64,000 bases of DNA, taken from Xiphophorus maculatus. Taxonomy: Eukaryota > Chordata > Actinopteri > Cyprinodontiformes > Poeciliidae. The position numbers were made by a program, and so were the translations under genes. Within the stretch, counting starts at the first letter, position 1, and each line of letters starts with the position of its first letter. The stretch covers positions 2,766,501 through 2,830,500 of the forward strand of contig NC_036455.1 in assembly GCF_002775205.1 (NCBI RefSeq), written 5' to 3'. Below the pieces are notes generated by a model. It was given only the letters and a program-made list of their open reading frames with translations. It had not been told where the DNA came from and ran no database searches. Below, in pieces: positions 51,541-62,712 of the stretch.

Positions 51541-51726
51541 GGGAAGATGGCGACGGTGGATCGCAGCGAATGACTGTCAGTCCTCCAACCGTGTAATCGC
51601 GGATTTACAGCGAACACTTTTTACAAGAAGAGAAGATTAACATTCATATGGAGATAGGCACCAGCAACCCTCCCGACCCCATTAGGGACAAAGGGTGAAC
51701 AGAAAATGGATGGATGGATGGATGGA
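51541..51726 (+). mobile_element. Short LINE-derived composite ending in (GGAT)n
   Basis: 51541-51640 begins GGGAAGATGGCGACGGTGG, like the 5' end of a fish L1-type LINE. 51645-51726 (GGAGATAGGCACCAGCAACC, then CCCCATTAGGGACAAAGGG, then GGAT repeats) is the well-known 3' end of a fish LINE. Everything between is missing. Confidence 0.6.
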
Positions 51727-53800
51727 CACGTTATAAGTAAATATGATTAGAAAGATATCAATTATTGCATTATGGAGAAGGTACTATTAAAAAAGAGGAT
51801 CATTTAGTGCTAGCTTTGGACAAAACGTTTGGCTCTTTTCCTCTTTTCTCCTCGAGTCCTTGGCGAGTGACGCTCTCCGTGCAGCGACGTGTAGCGACCG
51901 CGTGCTGCTAAAACGAAACAACAAAGCGTGTTGACGTCACAGATCACAGAGTTTAATCTCATACAAAGCAATCGACAACAAAGCTGCAGAGGAACAGAGA
52001 TATGCATTTTCTCATAAAAATAAAAACACACAAGGGGAAGACAGACGAACACAGAGACAGACAAAGGCGCCCACGTGGAGAAAAGATGAAAAAACTCTCT
52101 CCTCTCCGGTGATGACCTGAAACTATAAACCAAAAGGGTGTTTCCCTATTTAATATATGCAAAGAAGGCGTTCTGCTCTTCGACCAATTAGAACTCCCTC
52201 AGGCCCCCAAAGAAAGTTGGGACTTCCTGATTTATAGCAAAGGTGTCTGTTTTTTATCTAAGCAAAGGGCGGACTACCCCGTGGTCATCTCTGCCTGATA
52301 CGGAAGATCTCTGGCGCCAAGAAGTCTCTTCTGCTCTATCGGAATTGTAAATTTTATTGCTGTGTCTGTCAAAAGGGGGAGGAAAAAAGGGCCCTGCCTG
52401 CCTGTCTGCCATTCCCAGTTCCCACATGCTCAACAGAAAACCGTTCCAAATAAAAGTGTTGGCTATACCTTTACACGTGTCGTATATTAGCTGTATTAAA
52501 CGCCAACAAATAATCATTTTCCTTTACAGTACACGGCTCAGTAACCACGGATGTAGTGCTGCACCATCAGGTAGCCTAGCATTTATGAAAAACTGGTTAG
52601 CATCTCGTCTTTGTACGTTTCTAAGGCTGCTCCGGTGTAAGGGGAACCGCTGTTTATGACAGTGATATAAATCACATGGTGTGAGATAAGGCAAAGTCAG
52701 TAATTTGATCAACAGGTGACGGGGGAGGAGGTGAGGGTCGGTTTCTAAGCTAGCTGTTCAAGCGTTAGTGAATACCGTCGTCTATGAGCCCCATCCAAGT
52801 GTGTTACGTTCACAGACAAATTAGCTCGACTCGAACAAGTAGAAGCCATGAATAAACTGGCAAAAACAACTTTGGAAAACAATTTCAGTCACTCTGTTCA
52901 ATACTCATGGTGCCTCCAACGATTAAGTGAAGATTAAACATAGATGCTCTCAAACTAACTCATGCCTCATCTTTGTCTCCTTCCTTCCTCAGTCCTCTGT
53001 TACTCCCAACTTATCCCTTCATTACTCCCCAGTAAAACCGAGTAAATCACTTTACGCTCCATGTTTTGAGTCTAATCAGGTAAACCAAATAGGTCTTTAG
53101 AAACCAAAGTGTTGTTTTTAAAAGAAGCAGACCAAATTACACGCTGCCTCCACTCCTCTTTGACTTCCACCGCCAACCGCCACACTTTTGACATTCATTC
53201 ACCAGATAATATCTGCTCATATACGGAGGGCCCGCAATTCATTTGGTGCTAGTTTAGTCCGAGGAATCGGCAAACAGCGCTGAGAGATCAATTCACTTTG
53301 AGTGTAATGACTATTGATTCTGTAGGAGCACTGAGACAGAGTGGGAGCTGAATATGTTTAGATAAAATAATGCTTTGGTTTCTCACCCTGAAATGAGCTT
53401 TTTCTGCTGTTCATAGATGCTTCAGAAGTATCCTGTTACACAAGTAATGATGCAGATGTGCAATATTTCTAAAATTTTCCCAGATTGACAAGTCACAGAG
53501 AGACAATACTCAACAGGTGTCACAAAAAGGAGTTTAGGATTCAGTTTAGATTTTTAGACCTCTTAAGGTTGTTTTGATTTTTTGCAGTCCAGTGGTTAGA
53601 AACTCTTGTCATTGAGTGCACAAGTAATGCACATTTCATTTGTGTTCCTGCTAAGGGGGGAAGTGCTCCAACATGACACCAGTAACATGTGCAAAGTGAA
53701 TTGGACAGTGGATGTATGTGAGTTAAAGACAAGTCCTGATTTTAAGTGAAACATAACTTTCTGTTTCGCTTGAATATAAGACAGGATAGTTTTCAAATCT
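51727..53800. other. No gene recognised; GC-richer, LTR-like segment at ~51780-52540
   Basis: 51780-52540 is more GC- and CpG-rich than its surroundings and has TATTTAATATATG and AATAAAAG signals some 330 bases apart. This would fit a decayed LTR or an old retroelement, but no inverted TG/CA ends or target duplication were found. The rest is ordinary non-coding sequence. Confidence 0.3.
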
Positions 53801-53819
53801 TTAAAACATACCAGAAGGT

Positions 53820-53990
53820 TCTATAACAGGCTCATTTATACATAAAGCAAAGTGTCATCAACATAAATATAAGTCATATTTCATATTGATATTGCAGTAA
53901 TAGAATAAACAGAAGAAGACTTATTCTGGAACTCTGAGGGACGCCAAAGTAACTCTTGTTGGGTTTCCCTCCTCACCTTATTAAAGCCAT
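53820..53990 (-). mobile_element. LINE reverse-transcriptase palm fragment (YVDD)
   Basis: On the minus strand, 53945-53901 reads GVPQSSRISLLLFIL, matching the LINE motif GVPQGSxLGPLLFxL. 53868 downward reads IYVDDTLLYV, the catalytic FxDD box. The two are correctly ordered, but joined only by a shortened, frame-disturbed segment. It belongs to the same broad Rex1/CR1-like type as the fragments at 40757 and 58446. Inactive. Confidence 0.65.
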
Positions 53991-55097
53991 CCTATAATGT
54001 CCAAGACCTCCAGACGTCTAGAAACATGGCTGGATTGTGAGAAATGGAAAAAACAACAAGTGTACGAAGGTCATTGCTTGTAGCACACAGAAGGTTTCTC
54101 TGTCTGCAGTGTAGAAAGAAGTTTTTTTCCTCCGCTATGCTCAGTTTGATGTCCTGCACAATGATTTTAACCTGGTGCAGGTACTGTGAGGACACCTCTG
54201 TGAGTGCAGGAAGAAGGAATCATGACACAAAAACCAAAATCAGTTTTAATTTGAGCAAGTCTGAATCCTCAAGTTGTTTTTTTACCAGTCAGGCGGCAAA
54301 AGTTGCAAAGTGCATAAACCCCATGACCCGCCGCTTGTACTATTTCCTGTTCATCATCACTAATGAGGGCAGATATCTTCTTCCCTCTGACAAACCACTG
54401 GATACATGTAGCATAAACTGGACTTAGTGGCAACTATTCCATATAGATTTGATCCAAAAGATGAATAGAACCAAACGCTGGCAAGGTGTGTTGGAAAAGA
54501 TGGCCGGGTAAAAATGTATATGAGAAATTTAGAGCTAAAATAATGGAGCGGCAGCTTAAAGTTTTCTAGGTGAAAAAAAAAAAAAGACGCCATCCAGAAC
54601 AAACAATACCAAACTTGAACATTGTAATTTGAAAGATAATGCAACACCTCATGCTTGGTGTTGGTTTATCTCCACTATTGCTGGCCTCAACGTTGCCTTA
54701 AAGTCTGTGTGATCTAAAATTGTCTAACAGAAGCAGTTGAAACAGTGACCACGGGACGTCCCAGATGTAACCAGAAGAAAGCACACTACAGGGGCTCGAG
54801 TTGAAAGGTGAGCCGAGTCTTTTTCTGCTGGTCTGCTTCCTCTACTTTAGTTCTTCTGATGCATCATCACAGCCAAAGATTCCCTGGTGTGTAAAATGGC
54901 TCAAAGACCTTTCTGCTCTGTGAACAACCTTCCTTTCCTCTGTCTCTTCTCTCTAATCACATCCTTGTTTCTTGTTTCTCTTTGCTTCTAGTTTTTTTTT
55001 TTGTTGAAATCTCCTCTTACATTTGGGTTTGACTGAAGGCAAAATGTGCAGATTCACCTGTTAAAACTGAGTATGAATGTGTATATGTGGCTCTGAA

Positions 55098-55128
<31 letters not shown>

Positions 55129-56222
55129 GTGGCCCTGACAGACTTTGTTGGGTCATGAATCTTTTACCCTCACCAGTCAGCACAAAAAGCCCCTTCAGAC
55201 GGACAAACACGTACAAAAACCAGGGAAGAAAAACAGCCGCCGGGGAAGTTTTTTCACTTTCTGTGATTCACTGTATGTTAACTTGTAAAAAAAAAGACAA
55301 ACAGAGTGAAGGTGGTGAAGAGATAAAACATCGGAGAACAAGTGACAGGAGATAGAGGCATGGCAGGGATGAGATGAGAAAGTGAAAAATTAAACACAAA
55401 AATGCTGAGAGGGAAAAAAAAACCTGCAGAGGGAGGAGAAGAACAGGAGGTATGAACGAGGGAGGGAAGAGGGAAAGCTGGACAGGAGAGGAAGGTGTGG
55501 GCTTATCTTCCTGGCCAGGCCTTGGTAAGGTCGCTGCAGACTAACTCAGGATGGAGAATGTACAGAACTAGGAGGGGAAATCACCTTACAGTATGACTCA
55601 GAGGAGAGGATGATTTGCAGAATCAAAAAAAAAAAAAAGGTTTTGGACAGGTTGGACATGTAAGAAGTAAATAATATTATTAAATAAACTGCAGGATGTA
55701 TAAAAGACTATCATTTCAAGGTTGTGCATTCGTTAAGCGTTAACATTTGAAACATTTGCATGGTTCTTTCTTTGTTTAATTCATTTATAGTCATTATTCA
55801 ATTGTTCTTGCATTTGTTGCACCTGTTACAACCTGTGAAGGACTTCTGAAAGGGTCGGGTTGTCGACTGTCAGGGATTGAGTTAGGGTGCAATCATTTAC
55901 ACCCAATAAACTTCACTCAGAAGATGTAAGTCTTCATAAGAACTATTGTTACTTGTCATAAAATCAAACACATTGGAGATTAGATCTTAAATATAAAAGA
56001 CAAAATGGCTGGAAGTCTCTTTTGTATGTCAGAACAACACCAGCACCTACAAGTTTGTGGGGGTTAGATTATTGGTAACTCTGGTTCAATTTATTTATTC
56101 AATATTACAACAAAAATCCAAAGTACAAAATAAAGACATATTTGAATAAGGAAAATTTTAGCAAATTACTACATAAGAAATTCCTTTGCTGCTACAGAGG
56201 AGTAATCTTAGACTAAAACATT
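53991..56222. other. No gene recognised; GT microsatellite at 55097-55131
   Basis: Contains a (GT)n tract near 55097-55131 and purine-rich GA tracts at 55340-55500. No supported exon. Confidence 0.4.
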
Positions 56223-56622
56223 CACTGCAAACACACAAAATCTTACCAAGTAATTTTGGTTTAATTTCTACTGCAAATATCTTAATACACTTGAAATAAG
56301 ACAAACTTAAAAACTGAAGCAAGATATAGAAGCTTGTTTTAAATAAGCAATTTCTTATTATTGATGAAAAAGTGGTTCCATTGGGAGATAAATTAATTTA
56401 TAACATGGGAAAATGTCTTGTTATAAGTGAAATAATCTGGCAATATAACAAGTACATTTTCATTAATAATAAGGAATTATTGACTTAAAACCAGCTCTAC
56501 TGTCTGGCTGAACAATTGCTTTTAAGTCAGTTTGTCTTAATTCAAGTGTAATAAGATATTTGCTCTAGAAATTAGACCAAAAGTAGTTGGTAAGAGTTTG
56601 TGTTTTTGAAATGTTTGCTGCA
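56223..56622. mobile_element. MITE with long terminal inverted repeats
   Basis: The left end CACTGCAAACACACAAAATC and the right end, read in reverse (TTTCAAAAACACAAACTC before TTACCAACTACTTTTGGTC), are inverted repeats of about 100 bases. A TTGAAATAAGACAAACTTA internal block matches a very common fish MITE. No coding capacity. Confidence 0.7.
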
Positions 56623-57003
56623 GATTGGGTTAGTATAGCTGACAATATACAATTCTAGACCAGAAAATCCCAAAGGAGACTCAATGGTAATCACTTTGTG
56701 ACTTTACAAAAAAAAAATCCCAGCATTGGACAACATTTTACCAGTAAAATCACTTTTAGCCCAAATACTGGTATCTTTATTTGAATCTTTTCTTTCTTTG
56801 ACAATTTTGTTTAAGTAGATCGGAGTGTTTAGAAATACTTAATTTATAATCTATGATTTCCTGTGTGACTTGAAACATAAGCCCATTTTGTAAAATGTGG
56901 AGGTACAAGAGAACATGTTGGATTAAGCTCTGCTGAACTTGTCCACTTTTCCAATCAAATCAATAATTTTAAAAGTTTATAAAAGCTGAAACTTTGACAA
57001 ACA

Positions 57004-57095
57004 AGGCTGGACGAGGATCCAAATTGATCCTGCCACCACACACAATGAGGAGGACGACAAAGAAGTCAAAAAATAAAAAGCTGCCAATTTTTCAG
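57004..57095 (+). mobile_element. Tc1-like transposase N-terminal fragment
   Basis: GGCTGGACGAGGATCCAAAT then CTGCCACCACACACAATGAG and GAGGACGACAAAGAAGTCAA match the Tc1 N-terminal block. It may be the first piece of the element whose later parts lie at 58350-58445, 59086-59210 and 59716-59930. Confidence 0.6.
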
Positions 57096-57925
57096 AGTAA
57101 GATTATGCTTTTGCGCTAAAGAATTATGCATCCTTACTAGAGGAACCAATATTTGGCTGCTTACAGGGACACTGAGACGTCTTCTTTATGATTCAAATTG
57201 TTGTTCATGTTTTGGTTTGTGTCATCTCAGTCCCACCTCCACCGGTCCCTGCTGTCTCCGCTCACTGCAAACAGTAACGACTCCCCTCCTGTTCTCCGTC
57301 TAAACAAAGCAGAGAGAGATTTAGAGAGGGATAAACCTTCAAAATGATCCGCAAACCTAATGGTTTTGCTTCAGAAGAAGAAGACAAAAGTGCAAAAACT
57401 GTTCTGACAGCTTCACATGGGGGAGTCCTGAGTAAACAAACACTGATCCAAAAAGTGCTGATCCAGACTTCCTGGGCTCCCTCGATGCATCACTTCCCTC
57501 CTCTCTTCATCTGTTCATTAAGGTCAACCTGATTTTTTTTTTTCCTCTTCTTTTTTTTTTTTTTTTGGTCAGAGTGGGGGGAGACAGTGATGAAGAGGAG
57601 GAAGATGAGCGGAGCGCAGGATGTAAGAGGATTTGGAGCTAATTAGGGGAGTAGGAGACGAGGGAAGAAACATGATAGAGGAAGACAGAAGGAGGGGAGG
57701 GAAGGCGGACGCTGGAAAAAAGAGGAAGTGGGCAGGTGAATTTGCTCGCCTAGCTCCCTCGTGTTTAATATCACTCTCCCACTCTTTTACCAGATCTTGT
57801 GCATTTATCCCGCCTCTCCATCTCCCTTTTTTCTCCACAGCCTTCATTCCTCTTCTCTTCCCTCCCCGGACTGATTTTCTCCGTTTCACACCTCTGCTAA
57901 CGGAGGGGACCGGCCAGATGGATGC

Positions 57926-57958
<33 letters not shown>

Positions 57959-58349
57959 GCAGGAAGTACTGCAGAGGCAGAAGAGCATGACTAATCCTCA
58001 AGACACACACACATGCACGGATTAATACACACACAGTGAGGTTGGCGGTTGCATGAATCCCATTTTGCTGGTGTTGTGCTGACCTGCCAATGTACTTAGC
58101 TGCTGCCCAGGTAATTTTTCATTCAAATTGACCAGGTGCATAAAGATGGCAGCCTCTTGAAAAGGCAGTCTCAGCCCATCACCGTGATGCAATTCCAGCA
58201 TTTTGGGCCAAAAGCGCAAAGCAGATGTGAATGCTGGCACTTTGTAGTACTCCACTTTAAAGTGTCCTTAGGATCTGGAAAATCCCGTTCGTATTAAATA
58301 AAAAACAAAAACCATCTTTCATTATCTCTAGAAGAGACACAGAAAGATG
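57096..58349. other. No gene recognised; low-complexity GA/CT-rich region
   Basis: 57540-57900 is poly(T) followed by GGA- and CCT-rich sequence, giving chance open frames on both strands (57569-58025). No domain or splice evidence supports a gene. Confidence 0.5.
57929..57957. repeat. (GT)n microsatellite
   Basis: About 14 GT units in purine- and pyrimidine-rich surroundings. Confidence 0.9.
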
Positions 58350-59930
58350 GAAGATGGTTTTGTGGTTGGATGAGGACAAGATAGAAATGTCTTGGCTGAC
58401 ATACAGAATGCTACATGTGGCAGAAAACTAACTCTACATGGTAAACTGTCACCTTAAGAACATTTTCAGGATTAGAGGACTAATGTCCCAGCAAGATCTA
58501 GAGAAACTCCTCCATGTATTTATCTTTAGTCGTATTGATTGCTGCAACAGCGTCTTCACAGATCTGCCTAAAAATCAATCCTCCAGCTGCAGCTGATCCA
58601 GAACGCTGCTGCTGGCGTTCTCACTAAAACCAGGAAAATAGAGAACATCACCCAGTTCTACAGTCCCTACATTGGCTCCATGTAGCTCAGAGAATAGTCT
58701 TTAAAATACTGTTGTCAGCTTATAAATCACTGAATGGCTTAACATCACAATACATTAAAGATCTGATGTTGTTGTATCAATCTTGCAGACCCCTCAGGTC
58801 TTCTGGTTCTGGTCTGCTCTGTATCCAGAACCAGAACCAAACATAGAGAAGCAGCATTCAGCTTCTACAAACTTCCAGAAAACTGAAAAACAGCCGAAAC
58901 ACAGAGTTTCTTTAAATGCAGATGAAAAGCACACCAGTTTAGAGTTGCTTTTGAAACATTGATAAACATGTTATGTTTCAATTGTTGACTGTGTCTTCTT
59001 TGTGTTTTTATGATGTGAAGCACTTTGAACTGCCTTGTTGCTGAAATGTGCTTTACAAATTAACTGGATTGACTGATTAATTGATAGTGGCAGCATTATG
59101 CAGGGCTGGCTCTCATCTTCAGCAGGGATATGGAAGTTTTTTGATAGCATAATGAATAAGGTTAAACACAGAACAATAAAATACAATAAAATCTGTTAGA
59201 GGTTGCAAAATATCTCAGAAAGTCAAGTTTACAATAGAAAGGTTTAGATTAGGGGGATTTAAAGTATGGGAGAGCAAATACATCCCCAAACGACACTACG
59301 GCTCTTACTTCTGCAAACCTTTTGCTTTTGCTACACTACATGTTCTGTTCATACATATTTTACTTATTTTGTGAGGTTTATTAGCTATGTGTAGTGCCAC
59401 ATGATACAATGCTTCAGTTGCCTTGTTACTTACAGTGCTAAATGCAGGAACTGCTTTACCTGTGGCTGAAGTCATTTAGCCTGAAGACAGACAAAAACTG
59501 TGGTAGAAAATCCCAACTTTACTGTAAATAATCAAGGTCATACTTTGTTCCTTTAATTTTTATTTCTTATTTTTATTTCGCTTTTTCTACTTCCTCACCA
59601 TAGGTATTTAAAAATCAATACATTTTTCTTGGGGAAGACGCCTAAATATTCGTAGTTATTGTTTGCGGCTTATTTTTTACTCATGCTTCAGCCGCCACAC
59701 TTTGAAAAACCCTGGCAGTTCAAAACATATTCATGTACTTAAATGGCTTAGTCAAAGTCCAAACCCAAATCTAATTAAGAATCCATGCCACACTTCAAAA
59801 TTAATTCCCATCCAGCCTGACTGAGTTTAATCTTTCTTGCAAAGACTGAAGTTGCAGAAACTTCTTTAAATGTGTAAAGCTGGTTGAAACAAACACCACA
59901 GATTTGCAGCTGTACTTCAATGGAAAGGTG
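58350..59930 (+). mobile_element. Tc1-like transposon, interrupted by a LINE and other sequence
   Basis: 58350-58445 (GGATGAGGACAAGATAGAAA, then CTACATGTGGCAGAAAACTA) is the central transposase. Tc1 resumes at about 59086 (GTGGCAGCATTATG, then CTCATCTTCAGCAGGGATAT) after a LINE insertion. It resumes again at 59716-59930 with AATGGCTTAGTCAAAGTCCA and AATCTAATTAAGAATCC, the WxSQSPNxNxIxN block. 59230-59715 is not recognisable as Tc1. The gene is broken by stops and insertions. Confidence 0.7.
58446..59085 (+). mobile_element. 5'-truncated LINE (Rex1/CR1-like) nested in Tc1
   Basis: The translation shows RIDYCNSVFTDLP, LQLIQNAAAGVLTKTRKIEN and ITQF, the LINE ORF2 C-terminal domain. The 3' end GAAGCACTTTGAACTGCCTTG then GCTGAAATGTGCTTTACAAA is the usual 3' UTR of this LINE group. 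Only the 3' end was inserted, as is common for LINEs. Confidence 0.8.
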
Positions 59931-60239
59931 ATTCTTTTAGATTTCTATTTATGTAATTTTGTTCATTCAAATGAATTTCAAACATCAACAATACAAAATT
60001 TGAAAGATATCAAATCTGTGTGCAGTAACAAAGTAGGATCAAAGTTTCTTCCTGCTGCATTTACAATGCGCAAGTCTGTGCTAACTGATTAAAAATTTTT
60101 CTGCGCTCATTTATAGGTTATTGATGAATATAATGCATGTGATTGCTTGTTATTTATTTATTTGTTTATACCTAGTCATTTTGAACTTATCACTCTTTAG
60201 GTATATACTGTATACACAGTATATATATATTTTACAAAC

Positions 60240-60363
60240 TTTGTGTTTATTACCTAAGGTGGAGTAGCTTTCAACAAATAAACAATTTCCCCTTGGGGAT
60301 CAATAAAGTCTATTCTATTCTATTCTATTCTATTCTATTCTATTCTATTCTATTCTATTCTAT
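60240..60363 (+). mobile_element. LINE 3' end with (TATTC)n tail
   Basis: AATTTCCCCTTGGGGATCAA then TAAAGTC leads straight into eleven or so TATTC units (60309-60363). This matches a common fish LINE 3' terminus with a pentanucleotide tail. Confidence 0.7.
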
Positions 60364-60702
60364 TTGGACTAACCTGCAGATACCCCAGAGTCAGAGCTCA
60401 CCAGCAGGAGTTTGTAGGTTTGCAGTTTTTATTCGCCTGCTGGGATGAGGTAAACAAAAGGTTTGCTATTTTTTGGCTGCTATTATCCAGCCTAATAGTT
60501 TAGCCTAATAGTTTAGCCTGGCTCAGCTCAGTTTGGTTCAGTTCAGTTTGGTTCATCGGCGTGAATCAGTGTTGTTGATGTTGCTTAACTCATCTAGTTG
60601 TGAAGTGTAGCAGAATCAATTACACGGCTAGATGCTCCCAATTAGACTGGGCTGATCAATGTCAGCCAAGATCGCTGCATAATCTCACTCTTTTATAAAC
60701 AT

Positions 60703-60838
<136 letters not shown>

Positions 60839-60944
60839 TGCATAGATCATTTGATAATTAAATCAATCTGAACAACTAGAGCTCCACTAATGAAGCAATG
60901 ATCTCAGATGAAATTTTTCTGAAATCATCGAGGGAAAGCATATC

Positions 60945-60978
60945 TGTGTGTGTGTGTGTGTGTGCGTGTGTGTGTGTG
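60945..60978. repeat. (GT)n microsatellite
   Basis: GT run with one GC interruption, lying 110 bases after the CA tract and in complementary orientation. Confidence 0.9.
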
Positions 60979-62164
60979 CCTGTCAAATGTGTTGCTTCAG
61001 CACACAGTTTTTGTTTTGATTTTAATCTGCAATTTAGATATGTTAGCACTTTTTCTCATCAATTCCCACCTTTTTTGGAGCAGCGTGGGAGTCCGATTTG
61101 TTCAGGGCACGCTGGCGGATGAAGACGGGGGCTGGAAAAAACAATCGAGACGACATTTGCTGGATGCATGAGGCACCTTCTCTACATGATGGTACTTTCT
61201 CCCTGTGTTGCTCAGTAATAATTCAGTAAATTCCTTATTGGGATCCAACAGAGTGAGAATTCAGCATGTTCACCTGCTAACTAAAAAGACCTCTGATGCA
61301 ATAATGTCTTTTAGCAACGGGGACAGTCCAGATGATGAGGTTGGGGGCAATTAAAAGTAAACCTCCTCACAGCAGAGGAGAGATGACTCTCCATAATGAC
61401 TGCTGACATGTGAGTTTGGAAAACTCATCTGGGAAAGCCAAATAAAGCCGTCTGATTGTTTCGTAGGAGCTTGTCTTGAAACTAATTAATCTACTCCGGG
61501 TGTGCGGAGTTTTTTCATGTTTAAAGTGACTTTAGATTAACTTGAAAGCCAAGCTCTCATTTACCACCCAATAAGCTCTGCACCGGTGGTCATGTGTTCT
61601 GGACTGAGGCCATGACTGGCTGCGGACTGCCAAGTTCTCCTCCTCTGTAAAGCCTGTGAAATCCCTCTCGTTTTGATGAGGTCCAAAAACTGAATATAGG
61701 ACTTGAAAAGAGCTGCTGTGAATTTGTACTAAAATTAGTTGGCTTGTATTTGACCTGACAGGGAAAATCAGGACTTCCAGGAAGAGCTAAAGCATCAAGC
61801 CAGATTAATTTGGGCTACAATTCTGTGAAAAAGGAGATTTTTCCTGCTTTTTGCTTTGTTTTGTAACACTTAATGTCAGTTTATAAAAAAAAATGTTTAT
61901 AATCCAAGCTAAGCTAGCTCTGTGGGAGGAAGTAATTAACTACCTTGTTAAATTATTACCAATGATATTACCTGTAATTAATCACAGTTTTTAGAAATCT
62001 GTATTTCATTTCACAAGTTGCATCCAGAGCTGATTCCAACCAGAACTCTGCCAAGAAATCAGTTAAACAGAGCCTGACTGACAACATGAAGTAGACTGAA
62101 AGATCTGAAAAAGTGACACATCATTGATGTAGAGAAATTCAGGAGTTGATGAGAGACAGTGAGA
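60979..62164. other. No gene recognised; possible conserved island 61400-61690
   Basis: 61400-61690 is GC-balanced and non-repetitive, with an AACTAATTAATCTACTC homeodomain-type cluster. No exon supported. Confidence 0.4.
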
Positions 62165-62712
62165 GTAGCACCACTTCAACATATTTTTACTCAAGTAGAA
62201 GTAAAAGTAGCCGTCCAGAAATTAATCAAGAAAAAAAAAGTATTTGGAAAAAAAAGTCTCTTTGTGCTGAGTAACTTATCAAATTATCAGTCATTTAATA
62301 TTTAAAAATTACATAATCAGACTCACCACAATATAAATTTAAGTGGAAATTTTTATATTTTAAAAACAAAAATGGCAGTAATTCAATAAGTAGCAAAAAA
62401 TAAAATAAATAAAAATCAGGCAAAATAATTTTTTTCCAAATCAGTTTCTTTTAATGAAAAACTTATGAAACTTTAACAAAAACTCCAGGTCTGTATCTGG
62501 TGAATTTTTGGTTAAAGCATGTTTGTTGTTCATCCAGTAGGTAGAAAATCAAGAAATTTTACTGAAGTAAGAGTAGAAATACTTCATAATAAAATGACTC
62601 AAGTAAAAGTAAAAAGCACAACATAGTAAAGGTACTCCTATAAGTACATTTTTCAAAAAAGTTACTTAAGTTAATGTAATTGAATAAATGTAATTAGTTA
62701 CTTTCTAACTCT
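62165..62712. mobile_element. Probable hAT-type MITE
   Basis: The left part AGTAGCACCACTTCAACAT followed by TACTCAAGTAGAAGTAAAAG and the right part GTAATTAGTTACTTTCTAACTC resemble a common fish element with ACTCAAGTAAAAGT repeats. The exact ends and target duplication are not certain. Confidence 0.45.

Noticed and set aside
51780..52540. Solo retroviral-type LTR
   Set aside because: Signals are suggestive, but no TG/CA ends, target duplication or internal region were found; kept only as a note.
57569..58025. Overlapping 130- and 139-residue open frames on both strands
   Set aside because: Low-complexity GGA/CCT sequence opens frames on both strands by chance; no splice or domain evidence.
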